A DNA stretch of 64,000 bases from Amphiura filiformis (taxonomy: Eukaryota > Echinodermata > Ophiuroidea > Amphilepidida > Amphiuridae): positions 55,669,706 through 55,733,705 of the forward strand of contig NC_092636.1 in the NCBI RefSeq assembly GCF_039555335.1. Direction: 5' to 3'. Position 1 is the stretch's first letter. The number at the start of each line of letters is the position of its first letter. The notes under the pieces were generated by a model, which was not told the origin of the DNA, searched no databases, and saw only the letters and a program-made list of their open reading frames with translations. A program made the translations under genes and the position numbers. Positions 34,808-45,092 of the stretch are shown one piece after another.

Positions 34808-37800
34808 TTAAAGGGACCATTGAAAGAAAATATGATTTGGTATCAAAATAAAGCCCATAAAATATAGAATCAATATCTAAAACAATTGAAGAACTAACTA
34901 TTTTAGAAATAAAAATACAATGAAAACAACATACTCGATTTACCCCCTTCCGACGCTACATCGCTGGCGTCATTTATCAAAACTAGAAAATTGGGCGCTT
35001 TCCTGATGACGTCATTGTGGTTACGCGTTTTGTGTTTGCGTTGACATTTTGCCGGGATAATTTGACAACAGCGATCGCGATCTAAATATATGCAATAATC
35101 AAGGTAATACAACCACTTATAATTATTTAAAGGTCAAGTAAAAACAAAATTCCAGTTGATTGTCCACATGTTATCAAAAAGAGGAAGTGGAGGGCCTTTT
35201 TATTTATCATTTATTAGTTATTTTTTACAAAGCAAATGGATCATTTAGGCCTATGTATTATTCCCGGACATTATTACTAGTTGTGTAATTTGTAGAGGAG
35301 GATGATTGATAGGATTGAGGCTCTTGTTATTTGATGGTTCTCTGAGAGAATGATTAAAACAAAGCCTCTCAATTGAAATGCTTATTGGACAGAAGCAAAT
35401 CTAAACTAGTGACAATATTATTAACTTTTGAAACATTTAAAAAAAGAAGTTTTCCCTTATATGATAAAGAAAATAGCATTAAACATTTCAGACTCCCTCA
35501 ATTGCAATGCCATGCGAAAGGAAGCGGCGGAGACGATAATTTTTTTTTTTTATCATCATCAAGCATATGCAGCTTCCTATTTTACTTATTCATAAATTCA
35601 ACCCCCCGGTCAACATGACCAAGATCCCGATGACTTTATGTAGGCCCTACATGGCATATATAAAACCATAAAACTAATTATGAGTAGGCCTATGCCTATA
35701 GGCCTATGATATAGTGACGATGTTGAGGGGAATATCGCCAAGATTTGTCGCAACACATAAATTGCAGATGATGTGCCGGCGCGAGCACCTCCCATGGGTA
35801 TTATTATTATAGGCCTATATATTTTTTCCGTAGGACCTACCTTGAAAAATATTCAAGAGATGATTATTTTTACCAAAACCTGACAATTGGTATAAAAAAG
35901 CCTTTTCTTCCATAAGTTAACTTTCAAAAGTGCTTATTTTCATACCCAAAACAATGCAAAATAGGCCTAGGCCCTTTTATTTTGCAAATTCATTCCCCTA
36001 TAGGCCTACCATGTGTTATACGGGAGACTTGCCAATATTCGAGCCGTTGGCACTGGGTCAGTAGCTGAACGGCAGATGAAGAAGTTGGTTCAGAAGAACA
36101 TGACATGCAAGCTGTTCTTGAAATAAATTACGAGGAGCGCCTATAAACATACATAGGCCTTCAAAAAGCCTATATGCTACAAACATCAATGGGAAATATT
36201 AGGCCTACACTTATTTTAATCCATGGATGGTTAGGACCGGGGTAGGCCTAGGCTATGCGAAATTGATGTCAGTCATTTCTAAAAACGAAATATCCAGCCA
36301 GGCACGCTGTATTTTACAAGATTTACCCAATCACCATAAACTTTGTAACTGTGGCCTACCTTTGATAAAACGCTCGGACACTTTCCACTTTCAAGTATCA
36401 GTGGGAGTTGAGATTGGATTAGGCCTATAAGCATTTCCATATAAACGTAAACTAAAGGCTGACAGTAAATATTGTTCATATGATTGTTTGGAGTGGCCTT
36501 TATATGTTCCTCTCGTGGTTCTTTATCTTCAAATTTGTTTCTCATTTTTCATAGGCTTTTAAAAATAAATTTCGGCTTTTATATAATAACAGCTTTTCCC
36601 AGATCTCGGAGGGTTCAAAGCGCTGTAATTTCGCTGCCATGGTACTGCCACAATCAGATCGCATCATCTAGGCTGGATGCTGCCGAACCGGTCGCATTTG
36701 GACTGTAACATCCACCAATTATCTTTTCAGCTCCCCAAATTCCATTGCGTGAAGGAAGTTTTTGATAACCAAACAACTAATCACCGATTTTTGAGAAGCA
36801 GGAGGAAACTGGAGATCCCGAAGAAAACCTGCGGGATCGAGATAAACCAAGTTCACATGAGTCTTTGGGCGCGCCAGGGGCTTAAAGTAGTGGTGCAAGG
36901 CGAGGCAACAATCAGCGCCAACTCGCTCTCCCGAGCCTGACTTTTGTTTTGAACCTGGTCCCATAAGTATGTCTCTGCACGGAGCGACCGTTTAGAAACA
37001 AGCAACACACTTGAATCACTCGCAATTCAGCTTCCAAACTTGAGTCAGGATCGGCTGCGTTTTAGGCCTGGCAGTTAAGGCCGTATAAAATTAATGTTTT
37101 GGTTCTTGTCCCTCCTCCTCAATTTCTGGGATTTGTCAGATTTTTTTTATTTTTTTATAGATTTTCAATCATTTTAGACTTTGGAATGATTTATGAATTT
37201 TTTTCATACATAGGCCTATAAATAAGTTTATTAGAGAACAAGGACAACTTCCAAGTCTTTTTGTAGTAGGGACTACTCTAGGGGGTTTAACAAAAAAAGA
37301 AAAACAAAAAAAAAAAAAAAAGTGCGTCATCGTTTCCTCGAGCACTGTTGGAAAAGACCGAAAACTGCAGACAATGCTGATTTTACACTGAAAAAAAAAG
37401 AAATTAAGTCGCATGTCATGGGCTAACCCGAAACATCATCTTTCCTATCCTCACCAGATATTTCAGAGGAAGTAAAGAGTTGCTATATCAGAATGCCTCA
37501 GTCTGATACTCTCTTGCAAACGCCGAGCAGCTAGCACTGACAGCTTTGACTTTGTCAATATGAAGGCCTAGGCCTAACTTATGTTTCCCCGTTGTTGGCC
37601 AATTTTGTAGGCCTAGCTAGAATTTATATAGGCCTATCATAGAAGTCATTGTATCTTTGTAATTTATATTATAATATCCTTTTCAATACACTTGTTAGGC
37701 CTAAAAGGCACATAAAAGTTCATTGCTGTAAACACGTACAATGCGTTGGTTTAGACCAAGTCTGGACTATGCAGTGTTGCCATGCAGCGGAAAGGATAAC

Positions 37801-38002
37801 CACTTTGACGTCACAGGGGTTGCCACGTGTCTCTGCATATATGAATTGGGCGGAACGACGCGACATTGGGCGCTTTGTCTTTATTTGCTGATTTGGGGGG
37901 TAAAACAAAGGAAAATTGCATTTATCATTTTAGAAATGGATTCTATATGTTATTAGCTTTATTTTGATACCAAATATGTTTTTCTTTCAATGGTCCCTTT
38001 AA
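34808..38002. mobile_element. 3.2-kb TTAA-bounded element with inverted ends
   Basis: Edges: TTAAAGGGACCATTGAAAG (34808-34826) and CTTTCAATGGTCCCTTTAA (37984-38002). The pairing continues over roughly 150-200 bp through TTTGGTATCAAAATAAAGC / GCTTTATTTTGATACCAAA and a TTTACCCCC / GGGGGGTAAA step. TTAA at both edges is the piggyBac-type target. The interior (about 2.7 kb) has no frame over 90 codons, hence no recognisable transposase. It is unusually rich in AGGCCTA words and includes a less AT-rich block at about 36600-37060. It may be a non-autonomous derivative carrying foreign sequence. Lies wholly in TAF1 intron 2. Confidence 0.8.
35250..37710. repeat. Cluster of AGGCCTA / TAGGCCT words
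   Basis: At least 17 occurrences of the AGGCCT hexamer, mostly as TAGGCCTA, TAGGCCTATA or doubled forms (e.g. near 35697, 35966, 36246, 37564), within about 2.4 kb. Outside this block the same word is rare in the window (seen near 13691 and 16368). Role unknown. Confidence 0.7.
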
Positions 38003-38116
38003 TGTATTCAGAGAGTTCAGTTAAAACATGGTCTCAAATTTACAGAGTTGTGTGGATGCGGGATGTTGCAATCTGAATAAAACTTAAAATATCCAAGAAT
38101 CCATTATGCAAAACAA

Positions 38117-38300
38117 TGTCAAGGAAGAAAACAAAAGGTAGATAGACACCTGTAAAATGAAACTAGTTTTGTGGGTGGGTGTGAGGGGTTGAATGTTATT
38201 TTCACCCATTTTCATTACAGGTGGGGAGGGAGGGATCAGCTATGAAACAAAGCCAGTTATGTTTATGGGGCTTCATCAATCTTTTGGTTTGTTCCTTAGT
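38117..38300. mobile_element. Degenerate MITE related to 50018-50265
   Basis: The right end CTTTTGGTTTGTTCCTTAG matches the TIR of the element at 50018-50265, and the middle shares GAAACTAGTT and GGGGAGGGAGGG words. The left TIR is badly eroded (AGGAAGAAAACAAAAGG). Confidence 0.5.
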
Positions 38301-38419
38301 CACACAGTAACACATTTCTAACAGTAACCATTGTTACATTACAATGATTCTAAGGGTGTTTGAATCTTGGTGATTTTTTTTTCATTTTTTTTTCTTTTTT
38401 ACTATTCTCTCTCTCTGTG

Positions 38420-39064
38420 TCAGGTGGCGCTGTGTAGCGCTGCTGTGGTCTTCACAAGAGTACGCCATCTCACTCGATCCGATGCCAAGTGTGTTGCACC
38501 TTGCATTCCCTGGTTAGAAACCAGCTTCACGTCATTAGTCCAAGATGTTGGTGGACGTCCTCTTCCTCATTTGCCTTCCATGGCCCCTTGCAAAATCTGT
38601 TTTTCTACACCTCCATGTTTCCTGACAATATGGCCAAAGTACTTCAGCTTTCTCTCCATTATGCCGCTTCTGATGGTTAGACTTGTACCAATCTTGTCAA
38701 GGATCCAGGAATTTGTTCTCCTGTCTTTCCATGTCACTCGTAGAAGCCTCCTGTAACACCACATCTCAAAAGCATCTACTCTTTTCCTATCATTCTTGGT
38801 CATAGCCCAAGACTCGCATCCATAAGTGGCAATGGAAAACACAGTTGGACGAAGTAGGCGTACCTTGAGGTCAATGGATAGGCCTCTGCTTTTCCATATG
38901 CTTGACATGCCCTGCACAGTTGTCCTTGCAATAGCCAGTCTTCTCTTAATTTCAGTTGTGCTGTCACCACTGTTGTTAATCATTGAACCCAGATATTCAA
39001 ATTGCTTCACCTCCTCAATCTTTTTACTATTGCAAAAGTAAAAAAACTCAGAAATTATAGACAA
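38420..39064 (-). pseudogene. 3' end of an RTE-like LINE reverse transcriptase ORF
   Basis: On the minus strand about 165 codons encode the C-terminal region downstream of the RT core: FEYLGSMI, IKRRLAIAR, YGCESWA, LRVTWKDRRTN, KYFGHIVR. These are landmarks of RTE/BovB-like ORF2 ends. An in-frame TGA at 38567-38569 separates this from another 48 codons in the same frame (GRGRPPTSW, RVRWRTLVKTTAA) that end at TGA 38420-38422. The pattern fits one CGA-to-TGA change in a K-R-G-R-G-R-P-P stretch. Upstream codons (palm domain with the YADD-like site) are missing: a 5'-truncated insertion. An A-rich minus-strand tail follows below 38420. Inserted in TAF1 intron 2. Confidence 0.85.
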
Positions 39065-40680
39065 AGAAATTTGAAACCAAATCTATTTACTGTATTAATC
39101 ATTTCATGTATGTTTTTTCTGTTTATAGAAACTGAAAGAATTTATAGTGCAACTTAGAATTGCAAAGTTATAGTGCAACTTTAATCAATATCATCCATAA
39201 TTGTTTTGACTTAAAGGGGAATTGCATGCTTTGAGTTTAAAACGTGTTTGCCATTTTGAATAATGTGAAAAATCTCGGAGAATAAGAAGGATCCAATAAT
39301 TTTCACAAACTTGCTATTAGTCAAAATTAACATACAAACTCTACAACATTCATTTGGTATTTCATGTTAAATTAGGATGTACCTTGAAGTGAAATTAAAT
39401 ATGTTTTCAAATACCCAATTGGTATAAATTGGGCTCATATACGTGTACTCACTTTCATCTCCCACTTGGCATTAATGGAGTCATATATATATTTGTTCAA
39501 GTTGATTCCAGGAAAATTGAAATAGTAAATTTATTTTCACAACTTTTGGGAAATCATTTTTTAAAGGTTATGCAGTAATTGAAGATGATTTGAATGTGGA
39601 GTTGAAACACAAGCTGTTATGCTAAGATGATAGGAATAGTCCGGGGAAAACTTGGGGAAAATGTCAACATTTTCAAGTGGCATTCTTCACTTATTCAATA
39701 CCTTAAGTGATTTAACATTTGAATGGGATTTACATTTACAAGAGCTTATCAAAAGACAACATTATCATTTTAAGATGTCTGAATATGATCTAATTAACAA
39801 AAGTGAGCGTTGATAAATTGACATATGAAAATGTGTTGTCACAACGATTCCGTTGAGAAATTTGGTTCGAAAATTAATAATTGATGAAATTAATTTCAAG
39901 ATTGTTGACAGACAAAAGACTTTTGTTTCTCTATTCACTACTTGTCTCATTGTCTATTTTGCAGAAAAGTAGAAGACATGTTTTTTTACCCCAGTTTGAA
40001 ATACCAATTTTCCTGGAGTATGAGATTTTTTAGGTTATCAATATTTTAGATGTTAATATGGTCTAAAATAAGCTATAAAATGTGCAATAATTTATGAGAA
40101 TGTGTTACCATAAGGCTGCGCTAGGGAGATTTAGTTAGTTATTTGCATAGGGATATGTTACATATTCATATCCAGAATGTTTTACTTAGTATTTATATTG
40201 GTGTCCTAAAAATCTCACTGAATGTCTCTCCTTTAAAATAAATTCTCACTCAATGACCCCTACTTTTAGTTTCAAATCTCTTACTGAAAGATCCCTAATT
40301 TGAGTACTGGGCGGATGTCCCTGTCACCTCCAAAATTGAGTGCCCTGTGTTTGAGCATGGAATTGAACCAGTATTCTTTGTAGTGGCGTAGTAGGAGTCG
40401 TCTAATTGGGGCACTGGGACTGATAATTGGGATTGGTCATTTTTCTAAGAACGGTCAAAATTTGATGCTGATTGGAGGCACCAAGACTGACTTCGGGGGC
40501 ACCGGGTCTAAATGAGGGGACACCAGTCATTGTATGGTAATTTTTCTATGGAATTGTGATGCCAACCCACCCCGACCTATGGCGCTGTGCCATTGGCATC
40601 CTTCACTTTAAATCATTTCATATAGTATCTTTATCAAAATAACAATGTCATATCATATTTCATTTTTTCATGACATACAG
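39065..40680. other. TAF1 intron sequence, nothing recognised
   Basis: End of the 14,210-bp intron 26471-40680. AT-rich, with no repeat edges found. Confidence 0.4.
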
Positions 40681-40887
40681 GTGGTGACAGTCAATTAACC
40701 AAAGTCGCCGATCAGATTTTTGAGACCTGCAACACGGAGTTAGCGCATAATGAAGAACATTTAGCTCAACTGGAGAAGGACATTGCCGTGGCACAAGAAG
40801 CTGCCCTGGATGCTGCGGAGACAGAGAGCCTGTCTGCTGCTCCTCATACACCCATGAGCAGCTTTGCTAATGATGACAGTATGACAG
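40681..40887 (+). CDS. TAF1: TAF1 exon: end of bromodomain 2 and start of tail
   Basis: 207 bp, phase 1 in and phase 1 out, between GACATACAG (ends 40680) and GTGGGT (40888). It completes the Gly codon split at 26470 and encodes SQLTKVADQIFETCN, the last (C) helix of bromodomain 2, then HLAQLEKDIAVAQEAALDAAE, matching the conserved helix found after this domain in animal TAF1. It then runs into a Ser/Pro-rich start of the tail. The agreement in phase and sequence across the 14-kb intron supports the gene model strongly. Confidence 0.95.
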
Positions 40888-41938
40888 GTGGGTAATATGA
40901 TCAGCAATCAAGATGAGAGAGAGAGCAACGTTACAAGATGATGATATTGACAAAAGTAATGTTGATAATATTATATGGGTCTACACCACAAATACATGAA
41001 GACAAATAAAAAAATAGACATGCTTCTCGTCCCATCCCACTTCATTTTTTGAGGTGTCTTCAATTTTATTTTAATTTTTTGAAATTCAGCTGTAACTTTC
41101 AAAAATATGTCTAGGAAGTTGAGATGCTTTCGCCTTGCTAATATACAAGAAATACTTTTGGAAGGTTTTGTAATAATTAGAGGGGCATATCTCTCACTCT
41201 CAGAACAACAAAATTTAAAATGGCCTCCTCCTTTTTCCAGGCGTTATTGTATGCACTAAAACAGCTCTAAGTATGGGTTTTACACTGATTTTGCAATAAA
41301 AATTGAAAATAAAAAAGCCCCTCTTCCTCCTTTTTTTCAAAAACCCTGCTGTGAAACATGTTTTTTGTTTGTTTTTTTACTTGGCCTTACCCTATATACA
41401 TGTATGTTACTGTGTAAAATGGCAGCAATTTTCTGGGGTATTAAGCAACTGCCAACTGGTTGCTTCAAATGTACATTTTCTTTAAATATCAAGATCTAGG
41501 TAATCATAAAAGATGGAAAAAAAAGTATATGGTCCAGGCTAAAATTTTGAGATGCAACTCATCGAATGTGATTGATGTTTTGTAATTGCCCAGACCTGAA
41601 TCCACATTACTATATTATTGAGCAAATTGGTATCTCTAAAATTTTCCCCAAATTACACATAGAAGATAATTTCAAGTAAAATAGTCCTTGAATAGGTCCT
41701 TGCATTTATGATTTGATAACAAATTTGCACCAAAACTGTCATCATAAAAATTATAATTTTTCTCAATTTGACCAGGGCAACTGCTGCCAGTTTCAACAAG
41801 CTTGTCTGCTTTAGGCTACTTTAGTTAGTTATGTGGATGGTGATGATGACAATAATGGTTATTGCATTGATGATGGCAATACTAGCTCTTGGGGGTGATG
41901 ATGGGGGTTTTGATGATAAATATTTGGGCTATTCTAGT
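40888..41938. other. TAF1 intron sequence, nothing recognised
   Basis: Intron 3 (40888-45999). Short GATGAT tract near 41837-41870; no other structure supported. Confidence 0.4.
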
Positions 41939-42110
41939 TGAATTTCATATACACCCCTATGAAAGATATGACCTTAATCTCTCACACAGCAAATGTAAAT
42001 TTCAAATGGGGTCACCTGAATGGGCAACTCCATTTGAAATCTACACCCCCTGTGTGAGAGATTAAGGGCATGTCTTCCATAGGGAGTGTATGGATTTCAA
42101 CTGGAATAGC
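41939..42110. mobile_element. Palindromic MITE, family M, copy 4
   Basis: Best-preserved ends: (GGG)CTATTCTAGTTGAA and (complement) TTCAACTGGAATAG(CCC). The flanking GGG/CCC and TTGGG / CCCAA suggest the true TIR may extend a few bases outward. Confidence 0.88.
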
Positions 42111-42163
42111 CCAATTATGATCTTGATGATATATGTCTTCTGGAAATATAAGATTTGGTTTTT

Positions 42164-42351
42164 GTAGTTGAAATCCTTACACCCCTATAGAAGACCATGG
42201 AAGTAATATCCTTAATCTCCTACACAGGAGGTGTGAATTTCAAATGGAGCCTCTCATTCAGGTAACCCCATTTTAAATTGACACTCCCTGTATGGATTGA
42301 AGATTAAGGTGATGTCTTCCAAAGAGGATGTATGGATTTCACCTGCAATAG
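42164..42351. mobile_element. Palindromic MITE, family M, copy 5
   Basis: Same layout as copy 4 and only about 50 bp away; begins TGTAGTTGAAATCCTTACAC and ends TATGGATTTCACCTGCAATA. More diverged. Confidence 0.82.
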
Positions 42352-42879
42352 ATGATTTCCAGTGTACTCCTTCCTGGAAACATGCACAGCTAAACTCAAA
42401 AATATTTGTTAACCAGGTCCAGTAGTACAGAAGCATAATTATATTTATTCCAATCTGGCACTTTCAAAATTGTTTTAATTTGTTGCCATGGCATTATTTA
42501 GAAATTTTGATATGATAGGATCAGACAAGTTGGGTAATTATCACACAACTTCATTTTTTTAAATTCTTGACCATTTAAAAAGTAGAAATGTGCTGCAAAT
42601 TTCATCAAATTGGAGTTGCGGTTTTTGAGATAACAATTGTAGGTTGCCCAGAACAATAAAACACAGAAGAACTTGACCTTTACTTCTGGCTATAATTCAA
42701 TTTTTTTCTCCATTTTACTCTAATGTATAAACTACTCCAAGCCACACTAATGACTTAAGTGAAGGTGACACTCTCAAGGATGGATTCAATTGTCAGCATT
42801 AATTAATTTGACATGTTGTGTGAAAACAACAGGATCTATTCGGTTTGATTATTTCAGAACTTGCAAATTAAGCCCGATA
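42352..42879. other. TAF1 intron sequence, nothing recognised
   Basis: No feature edges seen before the TTAA-bounded satellite element. Confidence 0.35.
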
Positions 42880-42976
42880 TTAAGGGGGTACTACACCCCT
42901 CAATAAATTTGTGATTATTTTTGCATTTTTCTCAAAAACTAATAAGGACCTGGTAACAAAAGTTATGTATAATATA

Positions 42977-43147
42977 GGGGCAAGGAATCCAATTACTACA
43001 TTGAAATTTCAGTGCCCCAAGACAAGCAGTTCGATACTTGTGATAGAAAATGAGGTACCGCTAGAATGTACCTCATTTCCTATCATGATTACTGAACCGT
43101 TTGTCTTGATTCACTGAAATTTCAGTGTATATTGGATTCCTTGCCCC
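42977..43147. repeat. Hairpin nested in the left arm of the satellite foldback
   Basis: GGGGCAAGGAATCCAATTAC pairs with ATTGGATTCCTTGCCCC; inner steps TTGAAATTTCAGTG / CACTGAAATTTCAGTG and AATGAGGTAC / GTACCTCATT surround a short loop near 43052-43060. The right arm has no equivalent segment, so it was added to one arm only. Confidence 0.75.
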
Positions 43148-43154
43148 AATGGCG

Positions 43155-44660
43155 ACGGTTCGCTGTCTCTAAGGACCGCTATCTCTAAGGTTCGCTATCC
43201 CTAAGGTTCGTTATCACTAATTACGAAAAAGGTCCACTATACCTAAGGTTCGATATCACTAATTTTTAATAAGGTTCGGTATTTCTAAGGTTCGATATCA
43301 CTAATTTTGAATAAGGTTCGCTATCTCTAATTTTAAAAAAGGTCTGCTATCACTAATTTATTGAAGGTTCGCTATCTCTAAGGTTCGCTATCACCAGGGT
43401 TCGCAGGTTTTTGCCGCAGGTGGAAAAAACCGCGGTTTTAACCACGGTTTTAACCACTTGGCAAAAACAGTTTTTGCCAGTTTTTGCCGCAAAAATGGCA
43501 AAAACTAAAAAGTGATTTATAGTTCAGTGTTTTCATCTCAAAACAAATTATTAAGTTACAAAAATAAGTTCCAGAGTATAACAAGGCCAGATTTTGTAAT
43601 TACAAGCAATATATTAAGAAATTAAAGGCATGTGTTTTCATTGCTCAAGTGCATTTAATCGAAATGTGGCATGTATCAAATTCAAAACATTTTCATTTTA
43701 AGGACTTGAGGAGACAAAAAATATGTTGAATGATTCGTTAAAAGTTGTGTGTTACTGTTTATGAGCTTTCTGTGTCACTTTTTAATATTTGAGTGACTAT
43801 ATGTGAGTTTTTGCCAGTTTTTGCCATTTTTGCCGGTTTAAACCAGGCAAAAACTGGCAAAAACAGTTTTTGCCAGGTTTTTGCCACTTTGCTGGCAAAA
43901 ACAGGTTTTTGCCGGCAAAAACCGAACCCTGGCTATCACTAATTTAAAATAAGGTCCGCTATCTCTAATTTTAACAATCCCGGTATCCCTATGGTTCGCT
44001 ATATCTAATTTTAAATAAGGTCCGCTATCTCTAAGGTTCGCTATCTCTAAGGTTCGTTATCTCTAAGGTTCGCTATCTCTAAGGTTCGCTATCACTAATT
44101 TAAAATAAGGTTCGCTATCTCTAATTTTAAATAAGGTTCGCTATCTCTAATTTTAAATAAGGTTCGCTATCTCTAATTTCAAATGAGGTTCGCTATCTCT
44201 AATTTCAAATGAGGTTCGCTATAGCGGTCCTTATTTAAAATTAGAGATAGCGGACCTTATTTGAAATTAGAGATAGCGAACCTTCATTTGAAATTAGAGA
44301 TAGCGAACCTTAGGTATAGCGGACCTTTATTGCAATTAGTGATAGCGAACCTTAGAGATAGCGAACCTTCAATAAATTAGTGATAGCGGACCTTATTCAA
44401 AAATTAGTGATAGCGAACTTAATTTTAAATTAGTGATAGCGAACCTCATTTAAAATTAGTGATATCGAACCTTAGAACTAGCAAACCTTATTACAAATTA
44501 GCGATATCAAACCTTAGAAGTAGCGGACCTTTTTTTAGGTATAGCGAACCCTTTTCTCTAGATAGTGGGATTCTCATCTCCATAGACTTTACACGTTAGT
44601 GATAGCGAACCTTAGAGATAGCGAACCTTAGAGATAGCGGTCCTTAGAGATAGCGGGATG
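43155..44660. repeat. Two-orientation satellite of GGTTCGCTATCTCTAA units
   Basis: A core word of about 16 bp, AGGTTCGCTATCTCTA, occurs back to back or separated by a spacer of about 10 bp (ATTTTAAATA, ATTTCAAATG and similar). Units run on the + strand from about 43155 to 44221, interrupted by a hAT-like insertion, and on the - strand (TTAGAGATAGCGAACC) from 44222 to 44660. The switch point is the palindrome GCTATAGC at 44218-44225. Unit variants include GGTCCGC, GATATCAC and CGGTCC. Confidence 0.88.
43395..43931. mobile_element. hAT-like element inside the satellite, 8-bp TSD
   Basis: Ends CAGGGTTCGCAGG and CCGAACCCTG, flanked by exact direct repeats GCTATCAC at 43387-43394 and 43932-43939. 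The same 8 bases are part of the satellite unit, so removal restores a normal unit. Subterminal regions are packed with TTTTTGCC and GGCAAAAA words, the kind of clustered short repeats that hAT transposases bind. No transposase frame. Confidence 0.87.
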
Positions 44661-44903
44661 TCACGGCCCCAATAATATACATAACTTTTGTTACCAGTGT
44701 GTTATTAATTTTTGAGAAAAATGCAAAAATAGTCACAAATTTACCACAGGGGTGTAGTACCCCCTTAAGTCAATAACAATTAAAAATCAATTTTGAAGGA
44801 TTCAAATATTTGTGGATATTGTGTTATCGCTCTGTGCAAAAAAATATTTATTACAGATCCAGAAAATGGGTTAGGCTGGCTTTGTGCAGAGCATAATTCT
44901 TAT

Positions 44904-45092
44904 TACAGTAAAACCTCATTATAACGAAATCTGATACAAGAAAAACCCTGTTTTAAAGAAGTATTTTTCCAGAACCAAATACAAAATTCTTTTGTTATTT
45001 ATTGTTTTTACAACCCTGATATAACAAAATTTGGATATAAAGAACTAATTTCTCTGTCCCTGACAACTTTGTTATAATGAGTTTCCACTGTA
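44904..45092. mobile_element. TA-flanked MITE with Tigger/pogo-like ends
   Basis: TACAGTAAAACCTCATTATA at the left and TATAATGAGTTTCCACTGTA at the right are inverted repeats with TA edges. CAGT plus a TATAACG-like step is typical of Tigger/pogo-type non-autonomous elements. About 189 bp, non-coding. Confidence 0.75.

Larger units (their letters stand above)
42880..44768. mobile_element. TTAA-bounded foldback carrying an inverted satellite
   Basis: Edges TTAAGGGGGTACTACACCCC (42880-42899) and GGGGTGTAGTACCCCCTTAA (44749-44768). The arms continue as inverted repeats (TTTTTGCATTTTTCTCAAAA and its complement; GTAACAAAAGTTATGTATA and its complement). Between the arms lies an array of GGTTCGCTATCTCTAA units, in one orientation up to about 44221 and the opposite afterwards. 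The left arm also holds a 171-bp hairpin (42977-43147) and a hAT-like insertion (43395-43931). No protein-coding capacity. A solo related end occurs at 54004-54077, so the family is mobile or was. TTAA edges suggest piggyBac-type mobilisation (inference). Confidence 0.85.

Noticed and set aside
38367..38756. 129-codon plus-strand frame
   Set aside because: Antisense shadow of the RTE-like reverse transcriptase remnant on the minus strand.
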